Shown one piece after another: positions 26,356-34,201 of a stretch of DNA of 53,141 nucleotides (position 1 is the first letter of the stretch; each line of letters opens with the position of its first letter). Under the pieces are notes generated by a model that was not told the DNA's origin, searched no databases, and saw only the letters and a list, made by a program, of their open reading frames with translations. Source of the stretch: Candidatus Heimdallarchaeota archaeon B3_Heim (lineage in GTDB: Archaea; Asgardarchaeota; Heimdallarchaeia; Hodarchaeales; Hodarchaeaceae); NCBI GenBank assembly GCA_003144275.1, contig NJBF01000032.1, positions 1-53,141 on the forward strand, given 5' to 3'. The translations under genes and the position numbers were made by a program.

Positions 26356-27573
26356 ATGGGTCAATTAAAACTACTAACAAAATCCATTGTCTTTAGCACA
26401 CGCTCCCGCAGACGATTCTTTACATTTGTAGCAGTATTTGCTATACTCAGTGGAGCAACAATCATACTTATCAATTATTTTGATGGTTTTTCACGACAAG
26501 AATTATTGGATCAAAGAGGGATCGTATTAAAAGCATCGGCGTTCGGTACACCTTCTCCATTGTCGTTATTTGAAGCTGAAAGCAATAGCCCAGTTGGAAT
26601 TGGAATAAATGATGGTCAGACTCTAGCGGGAGCCTCAAAAGTAATATTCTATAAGTATGTCGACTTTGGATCAACATTACGAATTTTCAGTATGAATCCA
26701 AGTTATCCATGGGCATTTTCAGATTTAAAACCAAGCAATCTTGCGAAAGGACATTTCCCTTATAGTACTCATCAAGTTTTAGTCTCTGAAGATATAACGA
26801 TGACTTTAGCTGATGCAGAGGGAGGAAATCAAATCTATACGAAACCAGGTTTGGGGACCTTATTTACGCTTGGAACTGCTATTACTGACCCGTTCGAATT
26901 AAAAATTTCAGGGATATTTAAAAAACCCGCAGTTGCAGAAGCTGATTCTCGTGAATGGATATTTTTAACTGAAAAAGCTTTTACGACTCTCATTGATGAG
27001 TCCCATCTAGATTTTACCGAAAATGAAATTTATATACATTCTATCACAGTTATTGCGGGAGGAGATGTTTTTCTCGGTGGAACTTATACAGAAGTAGATC
27101 GACTTGCTGCTGAATTAAGGCCTTTGAGCCAAGGAGGAAGTGCCAATTTCAATGAACCCCTATTTACACCAAAATCCGAGAAAAATGAATTGCGTAACAT
27201 GATGTTCTTATCATTAATATTTGGTCTCTTTGGAACGTTTGTGGTAAGTACATTGTATTCCTATTTAATCACCCGCTTCCGTAGAAGAGAAGTTGCAGTA
27301 CTGAAGGCAATGGGTTATTCAAAATGGAGCGTACGAATCGTCGTGCTAAGCGAAATACTCGTGGTGGCGATCACTGGCTTTGCTTTTGGATTATTAGGTA
27401 TTCAAGCATTTCTCTATCTTACAAGATCAAGTGCTTATGTTTTTAATATTGTTTTCAGTTCCACAGCCCTCTTATCATTTCTTGCAGTAGTCCTCTCAAG
27501 TGTCCCAGGCTTTATTCTTATAACTACACGAATTTTAGGTGTACGTCCAATTGAAATTTTCCGACAAAAGTGA
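26356..27573 (+). CDS. ABC transporter permease, FtsX/MacB type
   Basis: A 405-residue permease with one N-terminal membrane helix (FFTFVAVFAILSGATIILIN), an extracytoplasmic domain of about 240 residues, and three C-terminal helices forming the FtsX-like core. The stretch RRREVAVLKAMGYSKWSVRIV between helices 2 and 3 is the diagnostic coupling segment. The four-helix layout is that of MacB and LolE mechanotransmission exporters. The gene for its ATPase starts 12 bases after its stop. A ribosome site (TAGGAGAG) precedes the ATG. The substrate is unknown; lipoprotein, lipid or peptide export are the known roles of the family. Confidence 0.9.
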   Translation: MGQLKLLTKSIVFSTRSRRRFFTFVAVFAILSGATIILINYFDGFSRQELLDQRGIVLKASAFGTPSPLSLFEAESNSPVGIGINDGQTLAGASKVIFYKYVDFGSTLRIFSMNPSYPWAFSDLKPSNLAKGHFPYSTHQVLVSEDITMTLADAEGGNQIYTKPGLGTLFTLGTAITDPFELKISGIFKKPAVAEADSREWIFLTEKAFTTLIDESHLDFTENEIYIHSITVIAGGDVFLGGTYTEVDRLAAELRPLSQGGSANFNEPLFTPKSEKNELRNMMFLSLIFGLFGTFVVSTLYSYLITRFRRREVAVLKAMGYSKWSVRIVVLSEILVVAITGFAFGLLGIQAFLYLTRSSAYVFNIVFSSTALLSFLAVVLSSVPGFILITTRILGVRPIEIFRQK

Positions 27574-27585
27574 TGAGGTATTAAA

Positions 27586-28263
27586 ATGAGTTCCAACACA
27601 TTAATCGAAGCCAAAAATCTAACAAAGGAATATATTAGAGGAAGGAAAGAGGTAGTTGTCGCGGTTAACGATGTCGATCTTGAAATACCTCGCGGAAAAT
27701 TAATCATGGTTACTGGACCCTCTGGATCCGGAAAATCCACACTGTTGAACGTGTTATCAGGTCTAGATAAACCTACCGAAGGAAAAATCATCTTTAGCGA
27801 TGAGGACATTTCAGGGTGGGAAGAAGAAAGGCTCTCGAAATTCCGACAAGAAAATATAGGTTTTATATTTCAAAATTGGGAATTGATACGGACACTGACA
27901 GCTTTAGAAAATATTGAAAGTCCCCTGTATCCCTTAAAGATCAAAAGTAAAGAAATCCGAACACGAGCAATCTCTCTGCTAAAACAAGTTGGCTTATGGG
28001 ATAAAGTCGATAATTATCCCGATGAACTTTCAGGGGGAGAACAACAGCGTATTGGAATCGCTAGAGCATTAGTCGGAAAACCAAAGATTATTTTTGCAGA
28101 TGAACCAACAGGAAATCTTGATGTAGATAATGCTGGGTCAGTTATGCGATTACTGAAAAGTTTTACAAAACGGGATACTGCAATTCTTGTAGTCTCCCAT
28201 AATGAGGAACTGAAAAAGTACTCAGACAAAGCTTTTCGAATGTCCAATGGACGGTTCATCTAA
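27586..28263 (+). CDS. ABC transporter ATPase, LolD/MacB type
   Basis: A 225-residue ATPase with Walker A GPSGSGKST (about 45-53), the Q-loop FIFQNWELI, the signature LSGGEQQRIGIARAL, Walker B IIFADEPTGNLD and the switch His in VVSHNEE. These details, especially EPTGNLD, are typical of the LolD/MacB/FtsE group that pairs with FtsX-like permeases. It pairs with the permease directly upstream. A GAGGT ribosome site precedes the ATG. Confidence 0.95.
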   Translation: MSSNTLIEAKNLTKEYIRGRKEVVVAVNDVDLEIPRGKLIMVTGPSGSGKSTLLNVLSGLDKPTEGKIIFSDEDISGWEEERLSKFRQENIGFIFQNWELIRTLTALENIESPLYPLKIKSKEIRTRAISLLKQVGLWDKVDNYPDELSGGEQQRIGIARALVGKPKIIFADEPTGNLDVDNAGSVMRLLKSFTKRDTAILVVSHNEELKKYSDKAFRMSNGRFI

Positions 28264-28273
28264 TGAAGAATAT

Positions 28274-28292
28274 ACCCCCTATCTCAGGGGGT
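28274..28292. terminator. Hairpin between convergent genes
   Basis: ACCCCCT, five bases, AGGGGGT: a perfect seven-pair, GC-rich stem in the 41-base gap between the stops of the ABC ATPase and ParA genes. It is placed to end or protect both converging transcripts. No T tract follows on either strand, so it is not a classical bacterial-type terminator. Confidence 0.5.
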
Positions 28293-28304
28293 TATGTTAA
28301 TGAT

Positions 28305-29102
28305 TTACTTAAAACCTTCTAATAGCGCAGTGGCTAGATTATCGATGTGTTTAGAGAAAGGATGATCAGGATGTTTCAGGCTAAAGATATTTCTTGAACC
28401 TTCACGGGCCACCTCACAAAAACAAGGAATAGAGGTAAGAACTTCCATACGCATTTCATTTTTAATCGTATTTTCAAATTTCTTTACCTGTTCCAGATCC
28501 GTACTACTCCAGACACCTTCTTCGGGAGGGCAGGATTCAGCTACAACACGATTTAAAACAACGTAATTAATACTATCAAGCAAAGAGTAAAGCTGAGTAA
28601 CCATACTTTTTGTACCAGATATATCAAAATCATCAGCTTTCAATACAAGACAGGTGGCATCGCTAATAACTAATCCATCAATACTCTCCATTTGAACACC
28701 AGGAGAAGTGTCGATAATCGTAAAATCGAAGTTTGCATCACTTAATTCGTCACGAAGTTTCAGAATACGTTTCAGGGAACGTTGACGCTGTTTTTTGTCT
28801 GCCCGTACAATTTCCCCCATTTTACGGAAGTCTGTCGAAGCAAAAGCTGCAAATAATGGGATTTGATATTCTTCCTCAAAAGAAACCAAGATGTCTTCGC
28901 TACTCAAATCAGGGTCAAACAGGAGATCATTGATAGTCGTCTTCGTTTCAACCCCACACAATGTTTGAAGGTTTGGTCCTCGAAAATCAAGATCTAGAAT
29001 GCACGTTTTGTAACCACGCCGTGCTAATGCAGTGGCAAGGTTTGCACTAAGATGTGTTTTTCCCGTTCCGCCTTTATATGAATGAAATGCAACAATCTTC
29101 AT
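28305..29102 (-). CDS. parA: ParA/MinD-family ATPase
   Basis: A 265-residue deviant Walker A ATPase. The motif KGGTGKTH is at residues 10-17, with signature Lys10 and catalytic Lys15, followed by CILDLDFRGPNLQTL (Walker A') and FTIIDTSPGVQMESI (Walker B). Such proteins dimerise on ATP, bind DNA or membrane and move cargo such as plasmids or chromosomes. No C-terminal amphipathic membrane helix is obvious, which favours the ParA over the MinD role. It is the last gene in a leftward set of winged-helix protein, coiled-coil/winged-helix protein and this ATPase; see the entries at 29165 and 29989. The naming as parA is by family and context, not proof of function. Confidence 0.85.
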   Translation of the reverse strand: MKIVAFHSYKGGTGKTHLSANLATALARRGYKTCILDLDFRGPNLQTLCGVETKTTINDLLFDPDLSSEDILVSFEEEYQIPLFAAFASTDFRKMGEIVRADKKQRQRSLKRILKLRDELSDANFDFTIIDTSPGVQMESIDGLVISDATCLVLKADDFDISGTKSMVTQLYSLLDSINYVVLNRVVAESCPPEEGVWSSTDLEQVKKFENTIKNEMRMEVLTSIPCFCEVAREGSRNIFSLKHPDHPFSKHIDNLATALLEGFK

Positions 29103-29164
29103 GCTTATCAGCTCTGTTTCTACCTATATATTATTCTTGTCTTAATTCGTGTGAATTCAAAAGA

Positions 29165-29773
29165 TTATTTCAACTCAGAAGCATCCCGAACAGCCTGACG
29201 CCGTCTCTGAATGTAATCTTCTGGTGAGTTGGAGTTGTTAGTAGAGTAAGTAGTTATGTCTTTCCATGGTTCGCTAGATTTGATAAAAAAGACAACTCGT
29301 TTTCGGTTCTCAGGATCAGGTCTTTTCCGTAAATGTCCCATATCCCATAATTGATTAAGATAATCGCTTTCAAGGGGACGACTTTTACCCGTTTCATGGG
29401 AAACTTCTAATGCAGTCGCTCCAATTTCTTTTGTTAACATAACTTTGTATGTTCTTCGTAAATGACTGGGGATATTCGTTAATATGTCTAGACCTGTAGA
29501 AATGAGTTCTGGTTCCTTTTCTTCCACGATGAAATCTTCAGTTAAGGACTCTAATCGTCTAAAATTGTTTTGAGTCAGGACCTTAATGTCGCGAATTTCC
29601 TTTTCTATTTCCATAAAGGAATTTCGAACATTCTGGGCAATAACCTTCATTTCACTACGAACATCTTTAAAATTCTCTTGAAGAAATATACGAAAATCAT
29701 CGTTAAGAGAGATTTTCACATCAGCTGAGGGTTTCTTGGATAAAATTTTCTTTGCAGTGTCTTGTGACTTCAT
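29165..29773 (-). CDS. Coiled-coil and winged-helix protein, ParB-like partner of ParA
   Basis: A 202-residue protein. The first 20 residues are basic and flexible. Residues 25-75 are heptad-rich (FLQENFKDVRSEMKVIAQNV, EIEKEIRDIKVLTQNNFRRL) and likely a coiled coil for dimerisation. Residues 95-170 look like a winged helix (MLTKEIGATALEVSHETGKS, LESDYLNQLWDMGHLRKRPD). The C-terminal tail is basic (YIQRRRQAVRD). It lies 62 bases upstream of the ParA gene on the same strand. A DNA-binding, oligomerising protein beside ParA is what a centromere-binding partner looks like, but I see no ParB-box motif and the assignment is by context. Confidence 0.75.
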   Translation of the reverse strand: MKSQDTAKKILSKKPSADVKISLNDDFRIFLQENFKDVRSEMKVIAQNVRNSFMEIEKEIRDIKVLTQNNFRRLESLTEDFIVEEKEPELISTGLDILTNIPSHLRRTYKVMLTKEIGATALEVSHETGKSRPLESDYLNQLWDMGHLRKRPDPENRKRVVFFIKSSEPWKDITTYSTNNSNSPEDYIQRRRQAVRDASELK

Positions 29774-29988
29774 AATGAAACCCGAATGAAATTTACTACG
29801 GTTTATCGCGAACTATTTTGGTATATGAATAACCTTTCAATGAATATTTGATAATTTATACATACAAACAAAATACATGCCTTCTTAAGAACTATTCGGT
29901 TTTTCAGTAAAGAAAGAAAGAGAGGAAGAAGCAAGATAATGGGAAAACAGTAAGATTTTGCCTGATCCAATCTATATTCAAGTATCAC
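29774..29988. other. AT-rich gap inside the ParA gene set
   Basis: 215 bases between the small winged-helix gene and the coiled-coil gene. The only frame in it encodes a hydrophobic 61-residue peptide with no ribosome site, which I treat as chance. It could hold a second promoter or a DNA-binding site, but no clear repeats are visible. Confidence 0.3.
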
Positions 29989-30255
29989 TTAATTAATTGC
30001 GTAAAAGTGAGTGCGTAAGTCGTGTAAGTCGGGTACTCTCTTGATTTGCCCTGCATCAACAAGTATTTTCAATCCATAGCGAATGGTTCTATGAGATAAT
30101 GAGGTGTACAGCCCAATTTCACGGGGTTTAAGAGCGCCATTCGTCTGTAGAAGTTGATATATTTCCCGTGCCGACTTGGGTAATTTTGTTACTCTTTCGT
30201 CTATTCCCCCTAAGTTTAAATCGCTTACATTGGTTTTAGATTCAATTGCTGCCAT
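29989..30255 (-). CDS. Small winged-helix protein, AspA-like candidate
   Basis: An 88-residue DNA-binding protein from the ATG at 30255; the longer frame starts with TTG at 30276. The core is a winged helix: LPKSAREIYQLLQTNGALKP, then REIGLYTSLSHRTIRYGLKI as the HTH, LVDAGQIKRV and a wing ending in RTHFYAIN. Size and fold fit MarR-like regulators, and also AspA, the roughly 93-residue winged-helix centromere protein of Sulfolobus plasmid pNOB8. It heads the set that ends with ParA, and TCAACA repeats and an inverted repeat lie just upstream. Whether it is an autoregulator, a centromere protein or both is not decided by sequence. Confidence 0.8.
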   Translation of the reverse strand: MAAIESKTNVSDLNLGGIDERVTKLPKSAREIYQLLQTNGALKPREIGLYTSLSHRTIRYGLKILVDAGQIKRVPDLHDLRTHFYAIN

Positions 30256-30287
30256 TTGGGTCACTACCTTTGTCAATCACCTGTTTC

Positions 30288-30300
30288 TGACAGATTGTCA
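30288..30300. promoter_or_regulatory. Inverted repeat upstream of the small winged-helix gene
   Basis: TGACA, GAT, TGTCA forms a perfect five-base dyad that begins 33 bases upstream of the ATG at 30255 and adjoins the first TCAACAC copy. This is a suitable operator position for the protein encoded next to it. Confidence 0.4.
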
Positions 30301-30506
30301 ACACGTAATCAACATTTCATCATCAACACATCAACACTTTTAAGTATTACCCTAAATGCAAATATTTCCTTGATACCACGAAAAATTCTTTTTAAGCAGA
30401 ATAGAAGTAATAGTTTGAAATTTGAACTTATATGGGTTAACATTTTATCGACAACTTTGATTTAAACCAAAATTGATTTTTCATCAACACAAAATCTCAT
30501 CAACAG
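30298..30506. repeat. Cluster of six TCAACA direct repeats (iteron-like)
   Basis: The hexamer TCAACA occurs at 30298, 30309, 30323, 30331, 30484 and 30500, all on the plus strand; four of the six are followed by C. The first four are packed within 40 bases directly upstream of the small winged-helix gene, and the last two form a second group about 150 bases away. The 342-base gap between 30277 and 30618 holds no gene. Clustered direct repeats beside a ParA gene set are typical of centromere-like or operator sites. Spacings are irregular (11, 14, 8 and 16 bases), so chance in AT-rich DNA is not excluded. Confidence 0.45.
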
Positions 30507-30618
30507 TAAGTGTTTCTAGAAAGTTCCTAATTAATAAAAATCTAGAAACCGCAGTTCCGATTCGGCGACGATAGTAATGCAAAGACTATATTCTAGAATT
30601 TATTGAGAAGAATTCAAG

Positions 30619-31053
30619 ATGTTAATTACTAAAGCCATTGTTCAAGATCTTCCAGAGGTATTGAAGTTACTTCAATTACTAGACCTTCCCATTGAGGGAG
30701 TAAAAGAGCATTTTCAACATTTTTTCATATTACGTGAGGACGAAATGGTCGTAGGATGCATCGGAGTGGAAATCTATGATAATACTGGACTACTTCGGTC
30801 AATAGGGATACATCCCTCCTATCAGGGAAAAGGTTTTGGTCAACAAATGGTAAGCAGATTAGAAGAATTTTCGTCTGAAAAAGAACTTAACTCCCTTTAT
30901 TTACTGACAGAGACAGCTGAAAAGTTTTTTTTGAACTTAGGTTACAAATATGTTTCCAGAGAAGAGGTTGATCCAAACATCAAGCAATCAATTGAATTTA
31001 CAAAACTTTGTCCCTCATCTCCTGTAATGGTAAAACTATTTTCCTCCAAATGA
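30619..31053 (+). CDS. GNAT acetyltransferase, ArsN2-like
   Basis: A 144-residue GNAT enzyme. The acetyl-CoA loop is HPSYQGKGFGQQMVSRL (Q/RxxGxG/A form), after strand GLLRSIGI. The C-terminal segment AEKFFLNLGYKYVSREEVDP, followed by IEFTKLCPSSPVMVKLF, closely follows the arsenic-resistance ArsN2 acetyltransferase pattern. That group acetylates organoarsenical herbicides or antibiotics, but no other arsenic gene is present here, so the substrate is open. Confidence 0.85.
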   Translation: MLITKAIVQDLPEVLKLLQLLDLPIEGVKEHFQHFFILREDEMVVGCIGVEIYDNTGLLRSIGIHPSYQGKGFGQQMVSRLEEFSSEKELNSLYLLTETAEKFFLNLGYKYVSREEVDPNIKQSIEFTKLCPSSPVMVKLFSSK

Positions 31054-31115
31054 TCTTTCACTTCTACTCGTTGTAAGGATTCAGTCACGAAAGGAAGAAA
31101 CTGATTATCACAGAT

Positions 31116-31349
31116 TTAATCATCGTAGTCCTTCTTCATCCTTTGTAGATGTTCAATGTCAGACAGGGGCTTGTTCTCCCTGTCCGACTTTTTAATCCAC
31201 AGAAATATGCAAAATATCTCTATTAACAAAAAAAGAAATCCAAAAAATAAATCTCGTAGAATAAACAGAATTGTAAGAATAAACAAAATTATCGTAAAAA
31301 GACTACTTGAACTATAATTGAGCCTCGATCTATACCTATGTCTATCCAT
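31116..31349 (-). CDS. Small two-span membrane protein
   Basis: A 77-residue protein with a polar, basic N-terminus (MDRHRYRSRLNYSSSS), a long hydrophobic stretch that makes two membrane helices (LFTIILFILTILFILRDLFF and GFLFLLIEIFCIFLWI) and a charged C-terminal tail (KKSDRENKPLSDIEHLQRMK). Charge distribution and composition look like a real membrane protein. No family is recognised. Confidence 0.6.
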   Translation of the reverse strand: MDRHRYRSRLNYSSSSLFTIILFILTILFILRDLFFGFLFLLIEIFCIFLWIKKSDRENKPLSDIEHLQRMKKDYDD

Positions 31350-31614
31350 AATTTTTCATTCCGCTAGAAATTTGATCAATTTTGTATTAATACCTTTACT
31401 TGTTGGAACTAAATCGTTGTTTGGATTTTCTTAAAAAGTGGCTAATGCGCTTATTAGCACACGATTGTTTCAGGGATTTATATTACAATTCCGCGTTACA
31501 ACTGAATGTTTCAAGAAATTATTAAATGGTACATTAAAATTATATTTATTGGATAAAAAACAGTGAACCATCCTTTGTATAGTATTCATAACATAAAAGG
31601 TCATGTGATTGATC

Positions 31615-32091
31615 ATGGATGAATTTAAAATTCTAGTTGAACCACGAAGTGAACGAAATGGATTATTTCCTGAAGAACAGAGTTTAAAGTTAGCCATCAA
31701 AGAATTAAATAATCCTAAACTATCATTCAAGCGGTCCACAAGAGGATACACCGCTCTTTACGAAAATAAAGATATTAATCCTATGTTAGCTAGAAAACGT
31801 AAAAAAGAAATGGAAGATCTCGTACATGAAATTCATTGTCGTTATATCAAGTTTTTAGCTATTCGTGATTTTAGAAAACCTGGATTTCTTCTTGGAGAAA
31901 CCATTGATGAAAGTGACGAATATCAAGTTATTTTTAATAATGACAAAGAGGGATCACAAATTACCATTGTCTGTAACAAACAAAAATGGCTGATTCAGAT
32001 TATAGGTAGTGGATTTCCAACTAATTCTTCTCTAAGTTTCCTTACTTCATTTCAAGCACGAATTGGAAAAACTATACCAATTTCTGACTAG
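31615..32091 (+). CDS. Uncharacterised 158-residue protein
   Basis: Starts at ATG 31615 (MDEFKILVEPRSERNG); a TTG two codons earlier is the formal frame opening. The first 85 residues are highly charged with basic patches (MLARKRKKEMEDLVHEIH), and the second half alternates strands (YQVIFNNDKEGSQITIVCNK, WLIQIIGSGFP). I do not recognise it. It has no signal peptide or membrane span. A nucleic-acid-binding role would fit the charge but is a guess. Confidence 0.65.
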   Translation: MDEFKILVEPRSERNGLFPEEQSLKLAIKELNNPKLSFKRSTRGYTALYENKDINPMLARKRKKEMEDLVHEIHCRYIKFLAIRDFRKPGFLLGETIDESDEYQVIFNNDKEGSQITIVCNKQKWLIQIIGSGFPTNSSLSFLTSFQARIGKTIPISD

Positions 32092-32159
32092 GGTATTTTG
32101 AGAAAATAGCTGGCTGACTGTTTCTTTTGTAGAAAGAAATACTAAATGTTTTTCTTTCG

Positions 32160-32168
32160 AAAAAAAAA
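32160..32168 (-). terminator. T tract after the acyl-CoA synthetase gene
   Basis: Nine A on the plus strand give nine T on the minus strand, 57 bases after the stop of the leftward acyl-CoA synthetase gene. Archaeal RNA polymerase terminates at such T-rich stretches without a hairpin. Confidence 0.4.
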
Positions 32169-32224
32169 CTGAGGTGACCTCTGATTGGGAAGTTTTCGTC
32201 CTGAATACATGCTATGTAGAGTTT

Positions 32225-33964
32225 CTAACCGTCTATTGACTTTTTTCTTCCTGCTTTTTTCCATTCCATATCGCGAAGCTCCCGATGAAGAACTTTGCCA
32301 ATGGTCGATTTAGGCATCTCATCAATGAATTGGACATGACGTGGGATCTTAAACCGAGCAATCCTACCTTTACAAAATTCAATGATTTCTTCTTGTGACG
32401 CAGTTTCGTCATCCTTTAAGACAATAAATGCCTTGACAGTTTCGCCTTTAATCGAGTGAGGGATACCTACGACAGCCACTTCTTGGATTGCTGGATGTTC
32501 CAAAATGAGTTCCTCAACTTCTCGTGGATAAACTTTTAGGCCAGATACATCAATCATATTCTTTTTTCGTCCTGTGATGAAAAAATAGCCATCTTCGTCA
32601 ATATAGCCAACGTCTCCAGTTAAGAAAAAACCATCCTCATTAAACACATACGCTGTTTCCTCGGGTTTTTTCCAATACCCTTTCATAACTTGAGGTCCTT
32701 TTAGTCCTATTTCTCCTTCTTCCCCTTGAGGTAGTTCTTTGTTTTGATCGTTCAAATCATAGATCTTAGCGTCGGTGTTTGGAACGGGAAGCCCAATGCT
32801 TCCAGGACGTTTATCGTTTGGAGTAAATGGATTTACATGAGTAACTGGAGAAGTTTCCGTTAATCCGTATCCTTCAACGACATTTGCTCCTGTCAATTCT
32901 TCAAAATTATACATAACTTGCTCGGGAAGGGGAGCAGCTCCGGAGAGACAGGCTCTGATTGATGTTAAATCGTAATCCTTTATGTCTTTGTGATATAATA
33001 ATCCCACATATAAACTTGGTACTGCGTGGAAAACGGTTGGTTGATATTTATACAGCGTTTCTAGCAAGTCCTGTAACATCGGTCTTCCTGCTAATGGATC
33101 CGTGATAATAATCATTTTGGATGCTTGACTGACTGCAGTGATCATACACACATTTAGAGCATAAATATGAAATAAGGGTAGGGCAACAACATAACATTCA
33201 TTTCCGTAATTTACAGGAGGATAATAAAGAATATTTACCTGATTTACATTACTAACAATATTGTAATGAGATAACATTGCTCCTTTAGAGACTCCAGTTG
33301 TGCCTCCTGTGTATTGAATTAATGCCAGATCTTCCACAGGGTTAATTTCAACATCCGGTACACTATCAGGATCTCCTTCCTCAATCATTTGGTTAAATGG
33401 AATATCTTTATCATGAATTCTCTTTCTTAAGGGGACTTTACCTGTTATCATACCCAGGTATCTTTTAGAAAAAGTCATTTCATCATGCAATGAAGCCACA
33501 ATGATATGATTCAGTTTTACAAGCTTCTTATCACGTAATTTTCTAACTCTATCATACGTGATATCAATAGTAATAATAGATTCAGCGCCTGAATCATTCA
33601 GTTGATATTCGAGCTCGTGATCTACATATTGCTTATTAAATGGGACGATAGTTGCTCCCAATCGATTTATCGCAAAGAACGCAATGATAAATTGGGGACA
33701 GTTAGGAAGATAAATTCCGATTCGATCCCCTTTTTGTATCCCTAACTTTGTCAACGAATGAGCAAATCGCAATACACGATCCCAAAGTTCACCATATTTA
33801 ATTTTTTTGTCAAAAAAGATAGTAGCGACATTATCAGGGCTAGCTATTGCTGATTCCTCTAAAAATTTATAGATAGGAAAATCTTCCGGAAGGTCAATGC
33901 TTTTGGGTATCTCCTCTGGCCATAGTTTGAACCAAAGCTTATCTAATTGCTCAACTTGTTCCAT
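32225..33964 (-). CDS. Long-chain acyl-CoA synthetase (AMP-forming)
   Basis: A 579-residue ANL-superfamily enzyme that activates a carboxylic acid with ATP and joins it to CoA. Motifs in order: the P-loop YTGGTTGVSKGAM, the GYGLTETSPVTHVNPF adenine-binding segment, the hinge region FFLTGDVGYIDEDGYFFITG, RKKNMIDVSGLKVYPREVEE, and the catalytic Lys in MPKSTIGKVLHREL near the end. Overall it resembles FadD-like long- or medium-chain ligases, but chain length cannot be read from sequence. It is divergent from the ABC importer operon. Together with the LuxE/LuxC genes at 43.5-46.4 kb it suggests fatty-acid metabolism in this archaeon. Confidence 0.92.
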   Translation of the reverse strand: MEQVEQLDKLWFKLWPEEIPKSIDLPEDFPIYKFLEESAIASPDNVATIFFDKKIKYGELWDRVLRFAHSLTKLGIQKGDRIGIYLPNCPQFIIAFFAINRLGATIVPFNKQYVDHELEYQLNDSGAESIITIDITYDRVRKLRDKKLVKLNHIIVASLHDEMTFSKRYLGMITGKVPLRKRIHDKDIPFNQMIEEGDPDSVPDVEINPVEDLALIQYTGGTTGVSKGAMLSHYNIVSNVNQVNILYYPPVNYGNECYVVALPLFHIYALNVCMITAVSQASKMIIITDPLAGRPMLQDLLETLYKYQPTVFHAVPSLYVGLLYHKDIKDYDLTSIRACLSGAAPLPEQVMYNFEELTGANVVEGYGLTETSPVTHVNPFTPNDKRPGSIGLPVPNTDAKIYDLNDQNKELPQGEEGEIGLKGPQVMKGYWKKPEETAYVFNEDGFFLTGDVGYIDEDGYFFITGRKKNMIDVSGLKVYPREVEELILEHPAIQEVAVVGIPHSIKGETVKAFIVLKDDETASQEEIIEFCKGRIARFKIPRHVQFIDEMPKSTIGKVLHRELRDMEWKKAGRKKSIDG

Positions 33965-34092
33965 AATATGATCAACACCGGGTGAAAGGGACTTTTACGC
34001 TATCAGTATGCTGTCTTATATCTTCCTTATCATTACAATAAGTACATTTCGTCTGTAAATTGCATTCACTATACTCAAATTTCAGCATAAAC

Positions 34093-34100
34093 TTTATAAT
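34093..34100 (+). promoter_or_regulatory. TATA-like element upstream of the importer operon
   Basis: TTTATAAT lies about 100 bases before the ATG of the binding-protein gene, in the gap between it and the divergent acyl-CoA synthetase gene. The match to an archaeal TATA box is good but the leader would be about 75 bases. Confidence 0.3.
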
Positions 34101-34201
34101 TCTCATAAGCGTATGACCTTGAATTGTTCTTAAAGAATCAATTTAATTCCCTGACGAGTTATCAAAAGGGGATTGAAATAAAAAAGTAAATGTGATTTAA
34201 T

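Noticed and set aside
29803..29988. Minus-strand frame of 61 residues, hydrophobic
   Set aside because: No ribosome site, composition typical of translated AT-rich noncoding DNA, and it occupies the gap between two related genes.
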